Shown one piece after another: positions 1 through 8,895 of a stretch of 64,000 bases of DNA. A program made the translations under genes and the position numbers. Source of the DNA: Caldisphaera sp. (GTDB lineage: Archaea > Thermoproteota > Thermoprotei_A > Sulfolobales > Acidilobaceae); NCBI RefSeq assembly GCF_023256325.1, contig NZ_JAGDXI010000044.1, positions 1-64,000 of the forward strand. Reading direction: 5' to 3'. Each line of letters starts with the position of its first letter. The stretch's first letter is position 1. Below the pieces are notes generated by a model, which was not told where the DNA came from, did not search any database, and saw only the letters and a program-made list of their open reading frames with translations.

Positions 1-54
1 GAGAAGAGGTCAACTGAGCCTGAAAGGGCAGTGATGATCCCTATGAGTGCTGAT
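1..54 (+). ncRNA. Probable C/D box sRNA, 5' end outside window
   Basis: The sequence shows a C'-type box GTGATGA at 31-37, a 12-nt guide (tccctatgagtg), and a D box CTGA at 50-53. This matches the C'-guide-D half of archaeal C/D methylation guide RNAs. Upstream, CTGA occurs at 14-17 and 20-23 as D' candidates. Bases 1-2 (GA) could be the end of a C box that lies before the window. The RNA would end just past the 3' end of the convergent cdc48 gene. The target is unknown. The box spacing is convincing, but the missing 5' half keeps confidence moderate. Confidence 0.45.
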
Positions 55-2202
55 TTACCTGAACATGTGTTCTGGGACCTCTGTGGTCCCCTTCGTTGAT
101 TTTGATACTTTTTCAATTGCTTTTGCAAAATCTTTAGGTATCACGTAATCCCTGTTTTCCCTGATCGCATTCATTCCGGCTTCTGTGCAAATTGCTTTTA
201 TATCCGCACCTGACATGCCTTGTGTTGTTTCTGCTAAATATTTAAAGTCCACATCCCTTAAGTTCATTTTTTTAGTGTGTATTTTAAATATCTTTTCCCT
301 TGCTTCTTGATTTGGCATTGGAATCTCTATTATCCTGTCAAATCTCCCTGGTCTGATTAATGCTTCATCAAGAATGTCAGGCCTGTTTGTAGCGGCAATA
401 ATCTTTACATTTCCAAGTGGATCGAACCCGTCCATTTCAGCTAGCAATTGCATAAGTGTTCTCTGTACTTCCCTGTCCCCGGAAGTTGACATGTCAAGTC
501 TTCTTGAACCTATAGCATCTATTTCATCTATGAACAATATGGATGGAGATTTTTCTCTTGAAAGGTCAAAAAGTTCCCTTACTAGCCTTGCTCCTTCACC
601 GATGTATTTTCTAACAAGTTCCGAGCCTACGGTTCTAATGAATGTTGCATTTGTATTGTGAGCAACAGCCTTAGCAAGAAGGGTCTTACCTGTCCCTGGT
701 GGGCCTACAAGTAAAATACCTTTGGGTGGTTCTATTCCCACCTTTTTGAAAAGCTCAGGATTGAGCAATGGTAGTTCAACTGTTTCCTTTACTTCTCTTA
801 TCTGATAATCTAAACCTCCTATATCTTCCCAATGAACTTCTGGTATTTCAACCTGAATCTCTCTTAATCCGCTAGGCGTTATTTCTTTAAACGCGGAGAT
901 AAAATCCTCCATAGTAACTACCATTTTTTCTAAAACTTCAACTGGTATTTTCTCCTGCTCTATATCAATCTCTGGGAGATATCTTCTTAGTGCATGCATG
1001 GCGGCCTCTTTTACTAATGCTGCCAAATCTGCTCCTGTATATCCTTTTGTAATTTCTGATAGCCTTTCCATATCAACATCGTTATCTAATGGCATATGCC
1101 TTGTATGTATCTGCAAGATTTCCAATCTTCCTTGCTTATCAGGTAAAGGTACTTCAATTTCCCTATCAAACCTACCAGGTCTCCTTAATGCTGGATCTAC
1201 TGCATTTGGCCTATTTGTTGCTCCAATAACTATTACCTGGCCCCTATTTTCAAGCCCATCCATTAGAGCCAATAACTGTGCCACTACCCTTCTTTCCACT
1301 TCCCCTACAACTTCGTCTCTCTTAGGAGCTATTGCATCTATTTCATCGATAAATATTATTGCTGGCGCATTTTTCTTGGCCTCTTCAAAAATCTCTCTTA
1401 ATCTTTGTTCACTTTCTCCGTAAAACTTACTCATGATTTCAGGACCATTTATTGCAACAAAATATGCATCGCTTTCTGTTGCAACTGCTTTTGCTAATAA
1501 TGTCTTACCAGTTCCTGGAGGACCGAAGAGAAGAACTCCCTTAGGTGGCTCAATTCCGAGTCTCGCAAATAGTTCCGGGTGCCTTAATGGTAACTCAACT
1601 AATTCTCTAATTCTAGACACTACTTCCCTTAAACCGCCTATATCCTCGTAAGTCACCTTAGGAACGTTTATTTGTGTCATTGGCTTTTCAAGAATATCAA
1701 CTGAAGTTTTTTCACTTATTATAACAATTCCTCTTGGTCTTGTATCTATTACTGTCAATTGGACAGCCTGACCTATAACAGGAACGACTATAACATCTCC
1801 TTCGATGACAGGAGTTCCAACAAGCTTCTTTTTAACATATTTTTTAAATCCCTCATCAACTGATATCGAATGAACTGTTGGAGCCAACTTTACTTTTGTA
1901 GCCTGTTTTGGAATAGCCTTTCTAACAATTACCTTATCTCCAATATTGATGTCTGCGTTTTTTCTCAATATACCATCCATTCTTATTATATCTAGGCCTT
2001 GGTCTTCAGGCAATGCTGGCCATACAACAGCAACTGTCTTTTTCTTACCTTCTATTTCTACTATATCTCCTGGTTCAACATTTAGCTGCTTCATTATATC
2101 AACATCTATTCTTACTCTTCTTTTCCCAGTATCTCTTGGCCTTGCTTCAGATACTCTCAAAATTATTTCTTTCGAATTGTTAGATTGATTCTCTTCTGAC
2201 AT
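55..2202 (-). CDS. cdc48: CDC48/p97-family AAA+ ATPase (VAT-like)
   Basis: This is an ATP-driven unfoldase of the CDC48/VCP family, which in archaea unfolds proteins for proteasomal or other handling in the cytoplasm. The N-terminal substrate-binding double-psi barrel region covers about residues 10-190. It is followed by two AAA modules, each with a GPPGTGKT Walker A (near residues 230 and 500) and a Walker B ending IDEIDAI. Length is 715 aa, close to archaeal VAT. I chose the ATG at 2202 rather than the ORF-track start because a GGTGGGG ribosome-binding site lies just upstream and the residues before it (MWRWWGKI) are not family-like. It is a single gene with its own AT-rich promoter. Confidence 0.96.
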   Translation of the reverse strand: MSEENQSNNSKEIILRVSEARPRDTGKRRVRIDVDIMKQLNVEPGDIVEIEGKKKTVAVVWPALPEDQGLDIIRMDGILRKNADINIGDKVIVRKAIPKQATKVKLAPTVHSISVDEGFKKYVKKKLVGTPVIEGDVIVVPVIGQAVQLTVIDTRPRGIVIISEKTSVDILEKPMTQINVPKVTYEDIGGLREVVSRIRELVELPLRHPELFARLGIEPPKGVLLFGPPGTGKTLLAKAVATESDAYFVAINGPEIMSKFYGESEQRLREIFEEAKKNAPAIIFIDEIDAIAPKRDEVVGEVERRVVAQLLALMDGLENRGQVIVIGATNRPNAVDPALRRPGRFDREIEVPLPDKQGRLEILQIHTRHMPLDNDVDMERLSEITKGYTGADLAALVKEAAMHALRRYLPEIDIEQEKIPVEVLEKMVVTMEDFISAFKEITPSGLREIQVEIPEVHWEDIGGLDYQIREVKETVELPLLNPELFKKVGIEPPKGILLVGPPGTGKTLLAKAVAHNTNATFIRTVGSELVRKYIGEGARLVRELFDLSREKSPSILFIDEIDAIGSRRLDMSTSGDREVQRTLMQLLAEMDGFDPLGNVKIIAATNRPDILDEALIRPGRFDRIIEIPMPNQEAREKIFKIHTKKMNLRDVDFKYLAETTQGMSGADIKAICTEAGMNAIRENRDYVIPKDFAKAIEKVSKSTKGTTEVPEHMFR

Positions 2203-2498
2203 AATTTTACCCCACCATCTCCACAAAAAAACTATGTTCCAGAGCCTTTAAATTAGCATTTTATATTATTTTTATAAATATTAATATTTTATATTATTTA
2301 AAAACTAAATTCACACGCTTTAGATTGAATAAAGTAAGAATTAAACAATAACAACAACTATTACTCATTTGTATAAATAATTTTAGATTCGTACTAAAAA
2401 TTATTTTATATATTTATTAATAATAGAAATTATAACAATATATGATAAGATTTATTTAACCTACGCATAATATAACATAATGCATAGGGGAGAATGGT
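2203..2498. other. AT-rich divergent intergenic region
   Basis: This gap separates divergent cdc48 and the 2499 gene. A TATA-like TAATTTAAAGG on the minus strand sits about 50 nt before cdc48. On the plus strand a TTTATTTA element near 2451-2458 could serve the 84-aa gene. I see no further ORF or RNA fold. Confidence 0.4.
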
Positions 2499-2753
2499 TT
2501 GCCTGAAACCCAAAATACAATAAACCAAGGTAGAGTTGATGTTTATCATATAAATTGGGATTCTAAATCAGACGCTAGTTACGTAAAAAAGGAACTTGTT
2601 AATGCATTTAGGGCTAGGGCAAAAAGAGTTATAATTCATGTTTATAACTCTTCTGATTATTCCTATATGGAAAAGCTTAGAGATTTTTTAGGCGAATTTT
2701 TATCTCAAACAATCATAATTGTAAGAGAAAAGACTGATAGCAATTTAAGGTGA
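2499..2753 (+). CDS. Conserved-looking small protein of unknown function, paired with radical SAM gene
   Basis: An 84-aa soluble protein that I do not recognise. It starts with TTG and has AGGGGAGA about 8 nt upstream. The sequence has a predicted alpha/beta character: a short strand (VDVYHI), a helix (KKELVNAFRARAK), a strand (RVIIHVYN), a helix (YMEKLRDFLGEFL) and a strand (TIIIVREK). No cysteines or membrane segment are present. The stop lies 5 nt before the likely start of the radical SAM gene, so the two are almost certainly co-transcribed. A role as partner or carrier for that enzyme is inference only. Confidence 0.7.
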   Translation: MPETQNTINQGRVDVYHINWDSKSDASYVKKELVNAFRARAKRVIIHVYNSSDYSYMEKLRDFLGEFLSQTIIIVREKTDSNLR

Positions 2754-2758
2754 TAGAA

Positions 2759-4318
2759 ATGGTATTTGATGTAATATTAACTACTGATAGGACAATGATG
2801 AGTGATCATCATAAGCATGAGTTCTTAGGATTTATGACTACTGGACCATCTATTGGCCTACCAGAGTCGATCTGGAAATGGATAGCGGCACCTAAGCCAA
2901 AAGTAGATAAGCTGGGTAGGCCAGCTATAGCACCTTATGGTATTAGAAAAATAGAAGCCGCTTTAATTGATTCTGGAATAAACGCATCAGTGATTGATCC
3001 AGATCACATAAATAAGCACTTAGATACAGTAAAAGTAATAATGATAGGCCATCATGATTATTTTGCATATGGTCCCCCAAGCAGCGAATGGTGGAGTATA
3101 ACAGGCAAGGAGCCTATTAATAGAGTTTCGTTTAGAAAATTCATGGAAAGCCCTGCTATAAGGAAAGCTAAAGAGAAAGGGGTAAAAATAATTGTTGGCG
3201 GCCCTGCTGCTTGGCAGTGGTTATGGTCTCTTGAGGAATGGAAAAAATGGGGGGTTGATACAGTCGTAGATGGGGAAGCAGAAAAAGTTTCCGTTGAACT
3301 AGTTAAAAAAGCTCTTAACAATGAAGATTTGCCAGATTATGTTTTTATAGGACCCCTTGACGTTCCGTCATTGGATGAAATACCTAAAATAAAGCATGCA
3401 AGCGTAAATGGGCTAGTAGAAATAATGAGAGGATGCCCTAGAGGGTGCAAGTTTTGTAGCGTAACTCTAAGAGCGTGGAGGTCTATACCACCAGAAAAAG
3501 TTATAGAAGAAGTAAAATTAAACCTGAGTGAAGGTGTCGATCAAATACTTCTTCATAGTGAAGATAATTTACTTTATTTTGCTGATGGAATTAGGCCCAG
3601 GCCAGAGAAACTTTTGAAATTACACACAATGGTAAGAGAAATATCAGATTTACCTATAGCATGGTCTCATGTTAGCTTAGCGGCTGTAAAATATGCAGAA
3701 GAAAACTATAAGTTAATATCTAAGCTTACAGATATCATGTATAGCGGGAATCAAGATTTCTTAGGAGTAGAAATAGGCCTAGAAACAGGTAGTGTTAAGC
3801 TAGCCAAAAAAATCATGCCAGCTAAATCTGCCCCTTATAGCGCAGATAAGTGGCCCGATGTAGTTGAATCCGCATTCTCAATTTTAATGGATCACAATAT
3901 TATTCCTGCGGTAACATTAATTGTCGGTCTTCCTGAAGAAGAGCCAGATGATGTAATGGCTACAACAGAGCTCATAGAAAGGTTAAGACCATATAGAAGC
4001 TTAATAGTTCCTATGTTCTTTGTCCCAATGGGTCAATTAAAAGAAAGGGATTGGTTTAGAAAGAATTTCTTAACAAGAGAACACATAGACCTACTTAAAG
4101 CAACTTTAAACCATAGCACATATTGGGCAAAAGACATAGTTAGTAGATTTTATATTAAAGGATTCAAATATGGCCCTGTAAGGTTTTTACTAAATTACAT
4201 AACCGACTACATACAGAAGAAGGCTTTGATAGCTGCTGAGATGGTGGAAAAAAGTTGGGAAGAAGATAAATTAAAGAATAAAAGCAAAGAACAAATACCA
4301 ACAAAAATACAAGTATAA
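2759..4318 (+). CDS. B12-binding-type radical SAM protein
   Basis: A radical SAM enzyme with the cluster motif CPRGCKFC near residue 225, following a roughly 200-residue N-terminal region that resembles the cobalamin-binding-like domain of B12-dependent radical SAM proteins (GHHDYFAYGPPSSEWW, VVDGEAE). The TIM-barrel part includes GVEIGLETGS and PAVTLIVGLPEEEPDD. The substrate cannot be read from sequence. The ORF track starts at a GTG (2750) that overlaps the upstream stop. I prefer the ATG at 2759 because GGTGAT precedes it by 4-5 nt. It forms an operon with the 84-aa protein. Confidence 0.85.
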   Translation: MVFDVILTTDRTMMSDHHKHEFLGFMTTGPSIGLPESIWKWIAAPKPKVDKLGRPAIAPYGIRKIEAALIDSGINASVIDPDHINKHLDTVKVIMIGHHDYFAYGPPSSEWWSITGKEPINRVSFRKFMESPAIRKAKEKGVKIIVGGPAAWQWLWSLEEWKKWGVDTVVDGEAEKVSVELVKKALNNEDLPDYVFIGPLDVPSLDEIPKIKHASVNGLVEIMRGCPRGCKFCSVTLRAWRSIPPEKVIEEVKLNLSEGVDQILLHSEDNLLYFADGIRPRPEKLLKLHTMVREISDLPIAWSHVSLAAVKYAEENYKLISKLTDIMYSGNQDFLGVEIGLETGSVKLAKKIMPAKSAPYSADKWPDVVESAFSILMDHNIIPAVTLIVGLPEEEPDDVMATTELIERLRPYRSLIVPMFFVPMGQLKERDWFRKNFLTREHIDLLKATLNHSTYWAKDIVSRFYIKGFKYGPVRFLLNYITDYIQKKALIAAEMVEKSWEEDKLKNKSKEQIPTKIQV

Positions 4319-4390
4319 ACTATTTTAATTTTGAAGATAACATAATAATTTAATTCTTTTTTAATTACATCATGCTATTGGGAATTAAGT

Positions 4391-5299
4391 TTGAATAGAA
4401 GAAATTTATTAATGATTGCAGTGCTATTAATTATAATGATTGCAGTGTTCTCCATAATTACAGAAAACCCAATTAAAATCATCTATATAATATACAAAGG
4501 TAACATTTTATTACTATATTCATTTTTATTAATAACTTTATCGGAAATTATAAAATCGTTCAGGCTCTATTACATATGCAATTCATCAAAAAAATGCAAA
4601 ATAAATTTTATCGAAGCTATGGAAATTCAATTTAACGGATTCTTTGCAGGAACGATTACCCCAGGAAATTTTGGAGGGGTTCCCACAATTGCTGGATTAA
4701 TAAGTAAATACTCTCAAACTCCAATGGGAGAAGCATTTGGTATTTCTTCTCTCCAGTCATTTTTTGACGGCATAATACCATCAGTTGTATCATTTGTATT
4801 ATCATTATATTATCTACCCAAATCTATAGGTATAACTATTTTCTCTTTTTTAACTATAATATTTTGGATTTTAGTTTTTAATGTTAACATAAAAAATTTC
4901 TTTATGAAACTTATTAGTAAAATAGGAAAAGATAATATAAAGCAAAGAATAATATATGAGATAGATAGATTCCAAAACTTACTTAGAATTGCTGGAAATA
5001 AGAAAATAATAATAAATTCCATAGCTATTACATTAGTTGCATATATAATCCAAGTATTTTCAATAAGTATTTTATTAAAAAATTTAGATATAACTTATTT
5101 AAATATCTTTATAGCTCTAATGTTTAACTATTCTATGGCATCATTTCCTACACCAGCTGGAGAAGGAGGGGCTGAATATGGGCTTGCATTATTATTGCCT
5201 TTAAATGTTGTTATTTTATGGAGATTAACTTATGTTTTTTCAGGTCTAATATCGGGAGGCTTTTCTTATTTAACTTTTAAGAAGCTAAAAAAATCATAA
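4391..5299 (+). CDS. Polytopic membrane protein, UPF0104 / AglD-like (lysylphosphatidylglycerol synthase TM family)
   Basis: A 302-aa integral membrane protein with about eight hydrophobic segments. Family hallmarks are present: FNGFFAGTITPGNFGGVP around residue 80 and FPTPAGEGGAEYGLALLLP around residue 255, the P-x-G-x-GG-x-E signature of the UPF0104 family. Archaeal relatives include AglD-type proteins linked to lipid-linked glycan transfer. The actual substrate is unknown. It starts with TTG at 4391 with a weak GGGAATTAAG upstream. The very AT-rich codon use matches the neighbours. Confidence 0.75.
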   Translation: MNRRNLLMIAVLLIIMIAVFSIITENPIKIIYIIYKGNILLLYSFLLITLSEIIKSFRLYYICNSSKKCKINFIEAMEIQFNGFFAGTITPGNFGGVPTIAGLISKYSQTPMGEAFGISSLQSFFDGIIPSVVSFVLSLYYLPKSIGITIFSFLTIIFWILVFNVNIKNFFMKLISKIGKDNIKQRIIYEIDRFQNLLRIAGNKKIIINSIAITLVAYIIQVFSISILLKNLDITYLNIFIALMFNYSMASFPTPAGEGGAEYGLALLLPLNVVILWRLTYVFSGLISGGFSYLTFKKLKKS

Positions 5300-5355
5300 A
5301 AGCATATTTAAATATTTTCACCCTTATTTTATCAAATGATCTGAGGTGAAAAGAA

Positions 5356-6108
5356 ATTTCAATAGAAGAAAATAAAAGAATAGTAATAAGTCCACCAACA
5401 CATCCAATATTTATGGGATTTTATCTAATGGCAGGAGTTATTATAGCATTAATAGCCTTTAGATTTCCAGTATATATAGCGCAGTCATCTACCTTAAGTT
5501 ACGCTCTTCCTTTAGGCATACTATCTGCAATACTAATAGTATTGAGTCCAGCTTTGAGTTTTGTAAACCTTATAGTGAAAAGGATCAGAACTGGAATAAT
5601 AGAAAATGTATTAGAATTACAATACGTTGATTTTTTTGGGATTCCTATACCAGTTCCTAAAATGACTTTTAGAGAAGAAACCATGTCTATTGCCGTTAAT
5701 ATAGGAGGAGCTTTAGTTCCCTTATTTGTGTCAATAACATTATTCATATTAATGATTTATTCCCCATATTCAAAAATATTTTACATGGCTTTTATTGTTT
5801 CTCTTCTTATTAATACTTTAACAACATATTTTTTGGCAAAGCCTATAAAAGGTGTTGGAATAGCAGTGCCAGCATTTATACCGCCCATTATATCATCAAT
5901 TCCAGCAATATTAATCGCTGGAATAAGTCCAGCTGCTGCTTCAGCAGCATATATTAGCGGATCCATGGGCAGCTTGTTGGGAGCAGATATATTGCATTTA
6001 GCAAAAGAGCCTGAAAAAATATTTGCTCCTTTAGTAAGCATTGGTGGAGCAGGAATTTTTGATGGAGTATTTATAACAGGTTTAATTGCGTTTGTAATAG
6101 CATATTAA
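5356..6108 (+). CDS. DUF1614 family membrane protein, probable ATT start
   Basis: A 250-aa membrane protein with five to seven hydrophobic segments. VNIGGALVPLFVSITLF and a Gly/Ala-rich segment (ISGSMGSLLGADILHL) match the DUF1614 family, whose function is unknown. The ORF track starts at the ATG at 5413, which has no ribosome-binding site. A strong GAGGTGA at 5343-5349 lies 6 nt before an in-frame ATT at 5356, and no ATG, GTG or TTG lies in frame between them. Initiation at ATT would add the residues SIEENKRIVISPPTHPIF, a plausible family N-terminus. The 3' end abuts the convergent trm5-like gene with no gap. Confidence 0.7.
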   Translation: MSIEENKRIVISPPTHPIFMGFYLMAGVIIALIAFRFPVYIAQSSTLSYALPLGILSAILIVLSPALSFVNLIVKRIRTGIIENVLELQYVDFFGIPIPVPKMTFREETMSIAVNIGGALVPLFVSITLFILMIYSPYSKIFYMAFIVSLLINTLTTYFLAKPIKGVGIAVPAFIPPIISSIPAILIAGISPAAASAAYISGSMGSLLGADILHLAKEPEKIFAPLVSIGGAGIFDGVFITGLIAFVIAY

Positions 6109-7122
6109 TCATATTTTTATGTTTATCTCATAGATTGACTGTTTTGGACTATAATCTAATACCCTTCTGACTTGCGATATCTCGAAACTATAATTACAAT
6201 TTACTTTTAATTGATCCAAAATTATATTTAAATTTTGTTTTTTATTGTCTAATAAAGTATATAGATGTATATTACCTTGATTTTTTATTAGATTGCATGC
6301 TGCTCTTAAAAAAGAAAGAGAACCTGTAGGATGATTCATTATTATTCTATCAAATTTAGTTTTAATAATATTGTCAAGGTTCATAGAGTCACTTCTTATA
6401 AAAAATGTTTCTCCTTTTAATGTCTTTTTATTAATTTTTGCATTCATAGATGCAAGACTTATAGCATAGGGATTTAAATCAACACCTATAACCCTTGATA
6501 TTCTTTTCTTAGCAATGTTTAATGCAAAACCTCCTACGCCTGTAAACATATCTAATACAAATTCTCCATCTTTTACCATATCTGCTATCCTATTATGCTC
6601 CCCCCCAAGTCTTGGGTTGAAATAAACCTTTTTTATATCAACGTAGAAAATCAAACCATTTTCTTTATACAAAGTTAATGTATTATCCTTTCCATAAAGT
6701 AATATGAGTTTTGGTACTCTAAATTCCCCCTCTGTATCTATTTTTGCATATACACTTTCTATATTAGGATTAATCCTAGCAATTTCACTTGCTGCTTTTC
6801 TCAATATTTCCAAGTTACCTTTATAATTTATTATTGCTATTTTACCTATTATTAGATAACTAGATATGCCTTCTATAATTGCATTTAATTTCTTTGATTT
6901 AAATTTATATTCTTCAAATAATTCATTACAAATTTCAAAAGGAAAAAATTTTCCAATCTCATTTAAAGATTTTTCATTTACTATAGGTATCAATAAATAA
7001 TTGCCTTCTTTTCTTGGCCTTAAATCCTGATTCAATAAACCCATCTCTTTCAATATATTAATAGCATTATTTCCCAACTCTTTATACACTTTAATGCATT
7101 TACTACTTGTTTTGCCAGGCAT
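6109..7122 (-). CDS. trm5: Trm5-like tRNA (guanine37-N1)-methyltransferase
   Basis: A class I SAM-dependent methyltransferase of the Trm5/TYW2 family, which methylates G37 next to the tRNA anticodon. SAM-binding motif I is VLDMFTGVGGFALNIAKK near residue 190. Motif II is VIGVDLNPYAISL, and the catalytic-loop motif is NHPTGSLSFLRAAC, an NLPxxA-like variant. The N-terminal half fits the D1 domain plus the central region of archaeal Trm5. At 337 aa the length is typical. Trm5a, Trm5b and TYW2 paralogues cannot be separated by eye. The ATG at 7122 lies 54 nt from the RNase P RNA on the opposite strand. Confidence 0.82.
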   Translation of the reverse strand: MPGKTSSKCIKVYKELGNNAINILKEMGLLNQDLRPRKEGNYLLIPIVNEKSLNEIGKFFPFEICNELFEEYKFKSKKLNAIIEGISSYLIIGKIAIINYKGNLEILRKAASEIARINPNIESVYAKIDTEGEFRVPKLILLYGKDNTLTLYKENGLIFYVDIKKVYFNPRLGGEHNRIADMVKDGEFVLDMFTGVGGFALNIAKKRISRVIGVDLNPYAISLASMNAKINKKTLKGETFFIRSDSMNLDNIIKTKFDRIIMNHPTGSLSFLRAACNLIKNQGNIHLYTLLDNKKQNLNIILDQLKVNCNYSFEISQVRRVLDYSPKQSIYEINIKI

Positions 7123-7176
7123 TACAATTACCTATTTACATCCAATTTATTAATTCTACCTGATCTATATAATTTT

Positions 7177-7488
7177 GTAGGCCAGGATAGTGGCTGACGG
7201 GCCTATTGGCCTGAGGAAACACCGCCCTCTCGGTGGCAGCTGGGCCTCTGGCTGAGGTGATACCTCAGGCAACGGCACAGAAACGAAACGGCCTCCATTA
7301 TATGATAATGATGCAGCAAGATCTTCTTGGCAACAAGAAGATAGTAATCTGCTGAAGATAATGGAGGATGCGATGAAACGGCCGACCCCAGCGGAGCAAG
7401 GTAGAGGGCTATGAGGAGCCACGCAAGCCCTCTAAATCCGCAGAGTCAAATGCCACTAAACAGAAGGCGGGTTATTATCCTGGCCTAC
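7177..7488 (+). ncRNA. rnpB: RNase P RNA (type A archaeal)
   Basis: This is the catalytic RNA of RNase P, which removes tRNA 5' leaders. A 13-bp P1 helix closes the molecule: gtaggccaggata (7177-7189) pairs exactly with tatcctggcctac (7476-7488). The conserved CR-I segment GAGGAAAC is at 7213-7220. GAGCAAGG-like CR-IV sequence lies near 7395 and the CR-V segment ACAGAAGGCGGGTTAT near 7460-7475; these form P4. The length of 312 nt and the GC-rich composition in an AT-rich genome both fit. A TATA-like TTTATTAA lies about 25 nt upstream. ORF 7165-7422 on the minus strand is a shadow. Confidence 0.95.
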
Positions 7489-7625
7489 AAATATTTACGA
7501 TAGTTAGAAAAATAGTTTATCTAAAAGCATAAAGGTATCGTAATAAAAGATTTTTATTATAATTATAGATTAAGATGAGGTTTTATAGACTACTTATATC
7601 TTATTATACTTGTATGGTGGACAGT

Positions 7626-8474
7626 TTGTCAACCGAAAAATATGGAATCGTAATAAAACCCAATAGTACAATAGCAAAAGAAATTGCTTTAAAAGTTATA
7701 AAAGTTCTTACTAAATACAATAAACAACCAATTTTAGAAAAAGAAAGCAAAGAAAACTATAGCGATATAAACACTATAGACGATTTTAACATTGAAATAA
7801 ATCCACCTAGCAAAATTATTGTAATTGGAGGCGATGGAACTTTATTAAGAACTGTAATGAGAGAAAAGACAGGAAACTCAATAATAATGGCTATTAGAGC
7901 TGGGAAAAGAGGTTTTATGTTGGACGTGGAAGAATATGAAGTAGAAAACAAAGTCTATGAATTTATAAATAACAAGTTCACTTTGGTTGAGTATCCCAGA
8001 TTACAACCTATATTTAACGGAGAAACTAAAAATTGTGCTATGAATGATATAGTAATTTTTACCTCAGATGGATCGTTAGTTAAGCTTGATGCATATTATA
8101 ATGGCGATAGAATCTATGGTGTTGATGGAGATGGTATAGTTGTATCAACAACAATTGGCTCAACAGCCTACAGCCTAAGCGCAGGAGGGCCTATAATTGA
8201 TCCCAGGCTAAATTCTATAATTTTAACCCCATTAAATCCAGTTCAACTTCATATAAGACCTGTAGTACTTCCATATAGTGGATATATTGATATTAATATA
8301 AAAGATGATAGCGGAAATTATTTCATAAATATTGATGGACAAGAAAAAATACCAAGCAGGTCTAAGTCTTCTCTTAGAATAACTTTATGCGATAAACCAG
8401 CAAAAATAGCAAGATTTAGATGGTGGGAAAACTATTATGAGAGACTATTCTCTAGGTTATTATCATACTGGTAA
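7626..8474 (+). CDS. nadK: NAD kinase (NADK)
   Basis: Phosphorylates NAD to NADP with ATP or polyphosphate. The family motif GGDGTLLR is near residue 75, the NE/D-type region is CAMNDIVIF, and the glycine-rich conserved segment is DGDGIVVSTTIGSTAYSLSAGGPI near residue 180. At about 282 aa the length is normal for archaea. I prefer the TTG at 7626, which has GGTGG 5 nt upstream and yields MSTEKYGIVI. The ORF-track ATG at 7575 has no Shine-Dalgarno and adds unlike residues. The 3' end overlaps the PIN-domain gene by 38 nt, so the two are co-transcribed. Confidence 0.93.
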   Translation: MSTEKYGIVIKPNSTIAKEIALKVIKVLTKYNKQPILEKESKENYSDINTIDDFNIEINPPSKIIVIGGDGTLLRTVMREKTGNSIIMAIRAGKRGFMLDVEEYEVENKVYEFINNKFTLVEYPRLQPIFNGETKNCAMNDIVIFTSDGSLVKLDAYYNGDRIYGVDGDGIVVSTTIGSTAYSLSAGGPIIDPRLNSIILTPLNPVQLHIRPVVLPYSGYIDINIKDDSGNYFINIDGQEKIPSRSKSSLRITLCDKPAKIARFRWWENYYERLFSRLLSYW

Positions 8475-8868
8475 TAATTGCATAATATTAGATACTGGAG
8501 CTATATTTTCAGGGTTTGTATTAAGTAATTTGGATAAGAGTATAACTACTTCATCTGTTATACAAGAAGTAAAAGATGAGGCATCCAAAAATATATTAAA
8601 TATAATTATAAATGCAGATAAGCTATCTATAATAGATCCTGATGCTAAATTTTTATTAAAAATAAAAGAAGAGGCAAAGAAATGGAAACTTTCTAGCAAA
8701 CTAAGTAAAACTGATCTAGATGTTTTAGCGCTATCTTTACAATACAAAGAAAAATGCGAAGAAGTTTATTTAGCAACAGACGATTATTCGATTCAAAAAT
8801 TAGCTGTAAAACTTGGAATTAAAATAATAAAAATCAAGTATAAAGGTATTAAAGAATTAAAGAAATAA
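8437..8868 (+). CDS. nob1: Nob1-like PIN-domain endoribonuclease, no zinc ribbon
   Basis: A 143-aa PIN-domain nuclease resembling Nob1, which cleaves the 3' end of 16S rRNA during small-subunit maturation. Acidic residues of the PIN site are visible in ILDTGAIFSG (Asp), SSVIQEVKDE (Glu), LSKTDLDVLALSLQ (Asp) and ATDDYSIQKLA (two Asp). LSxTDLxVLAL and the TDDYSxQ motif are typical of Nob1 rather than VapC toxins. The protein ends right after the PIN fold, without the C-terminal zinc ribbon that most archaeal Nob1 proteins carry. It begins inside nadK with GGTGGG upstream of its ATG. Confidence 0.75.
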   Translation: MRDYSLGYYHTGNNCIILDTGAIFSGFVLSNLDKSITTSSVIQEVKDEASKNILNIIINADKLSIIDPDAKFLLKIKEEAKKWKLSSKLSKTDLDVLALSLQYKEKCEEVYLATDDYSIQKLAVKLGIKIIKIKYKGIKELKK

Positions 8869-8895
8869 ATACAATATTAAATAATTTTAAATGAT

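Noticed and set aside
998-1423. 141-aa ORF antisense to cdc48
   Set aside because: A shadow of the conserved AAA coding sequence in the opposite frame; Ser/Ile-rich translation without motifs.
7165-7422. 85-aa ORF on the minus strand
   Set aside because: It lies antisense within the RNase P RNA gene, has the composition of that RNA, and no ribosome-binding site.
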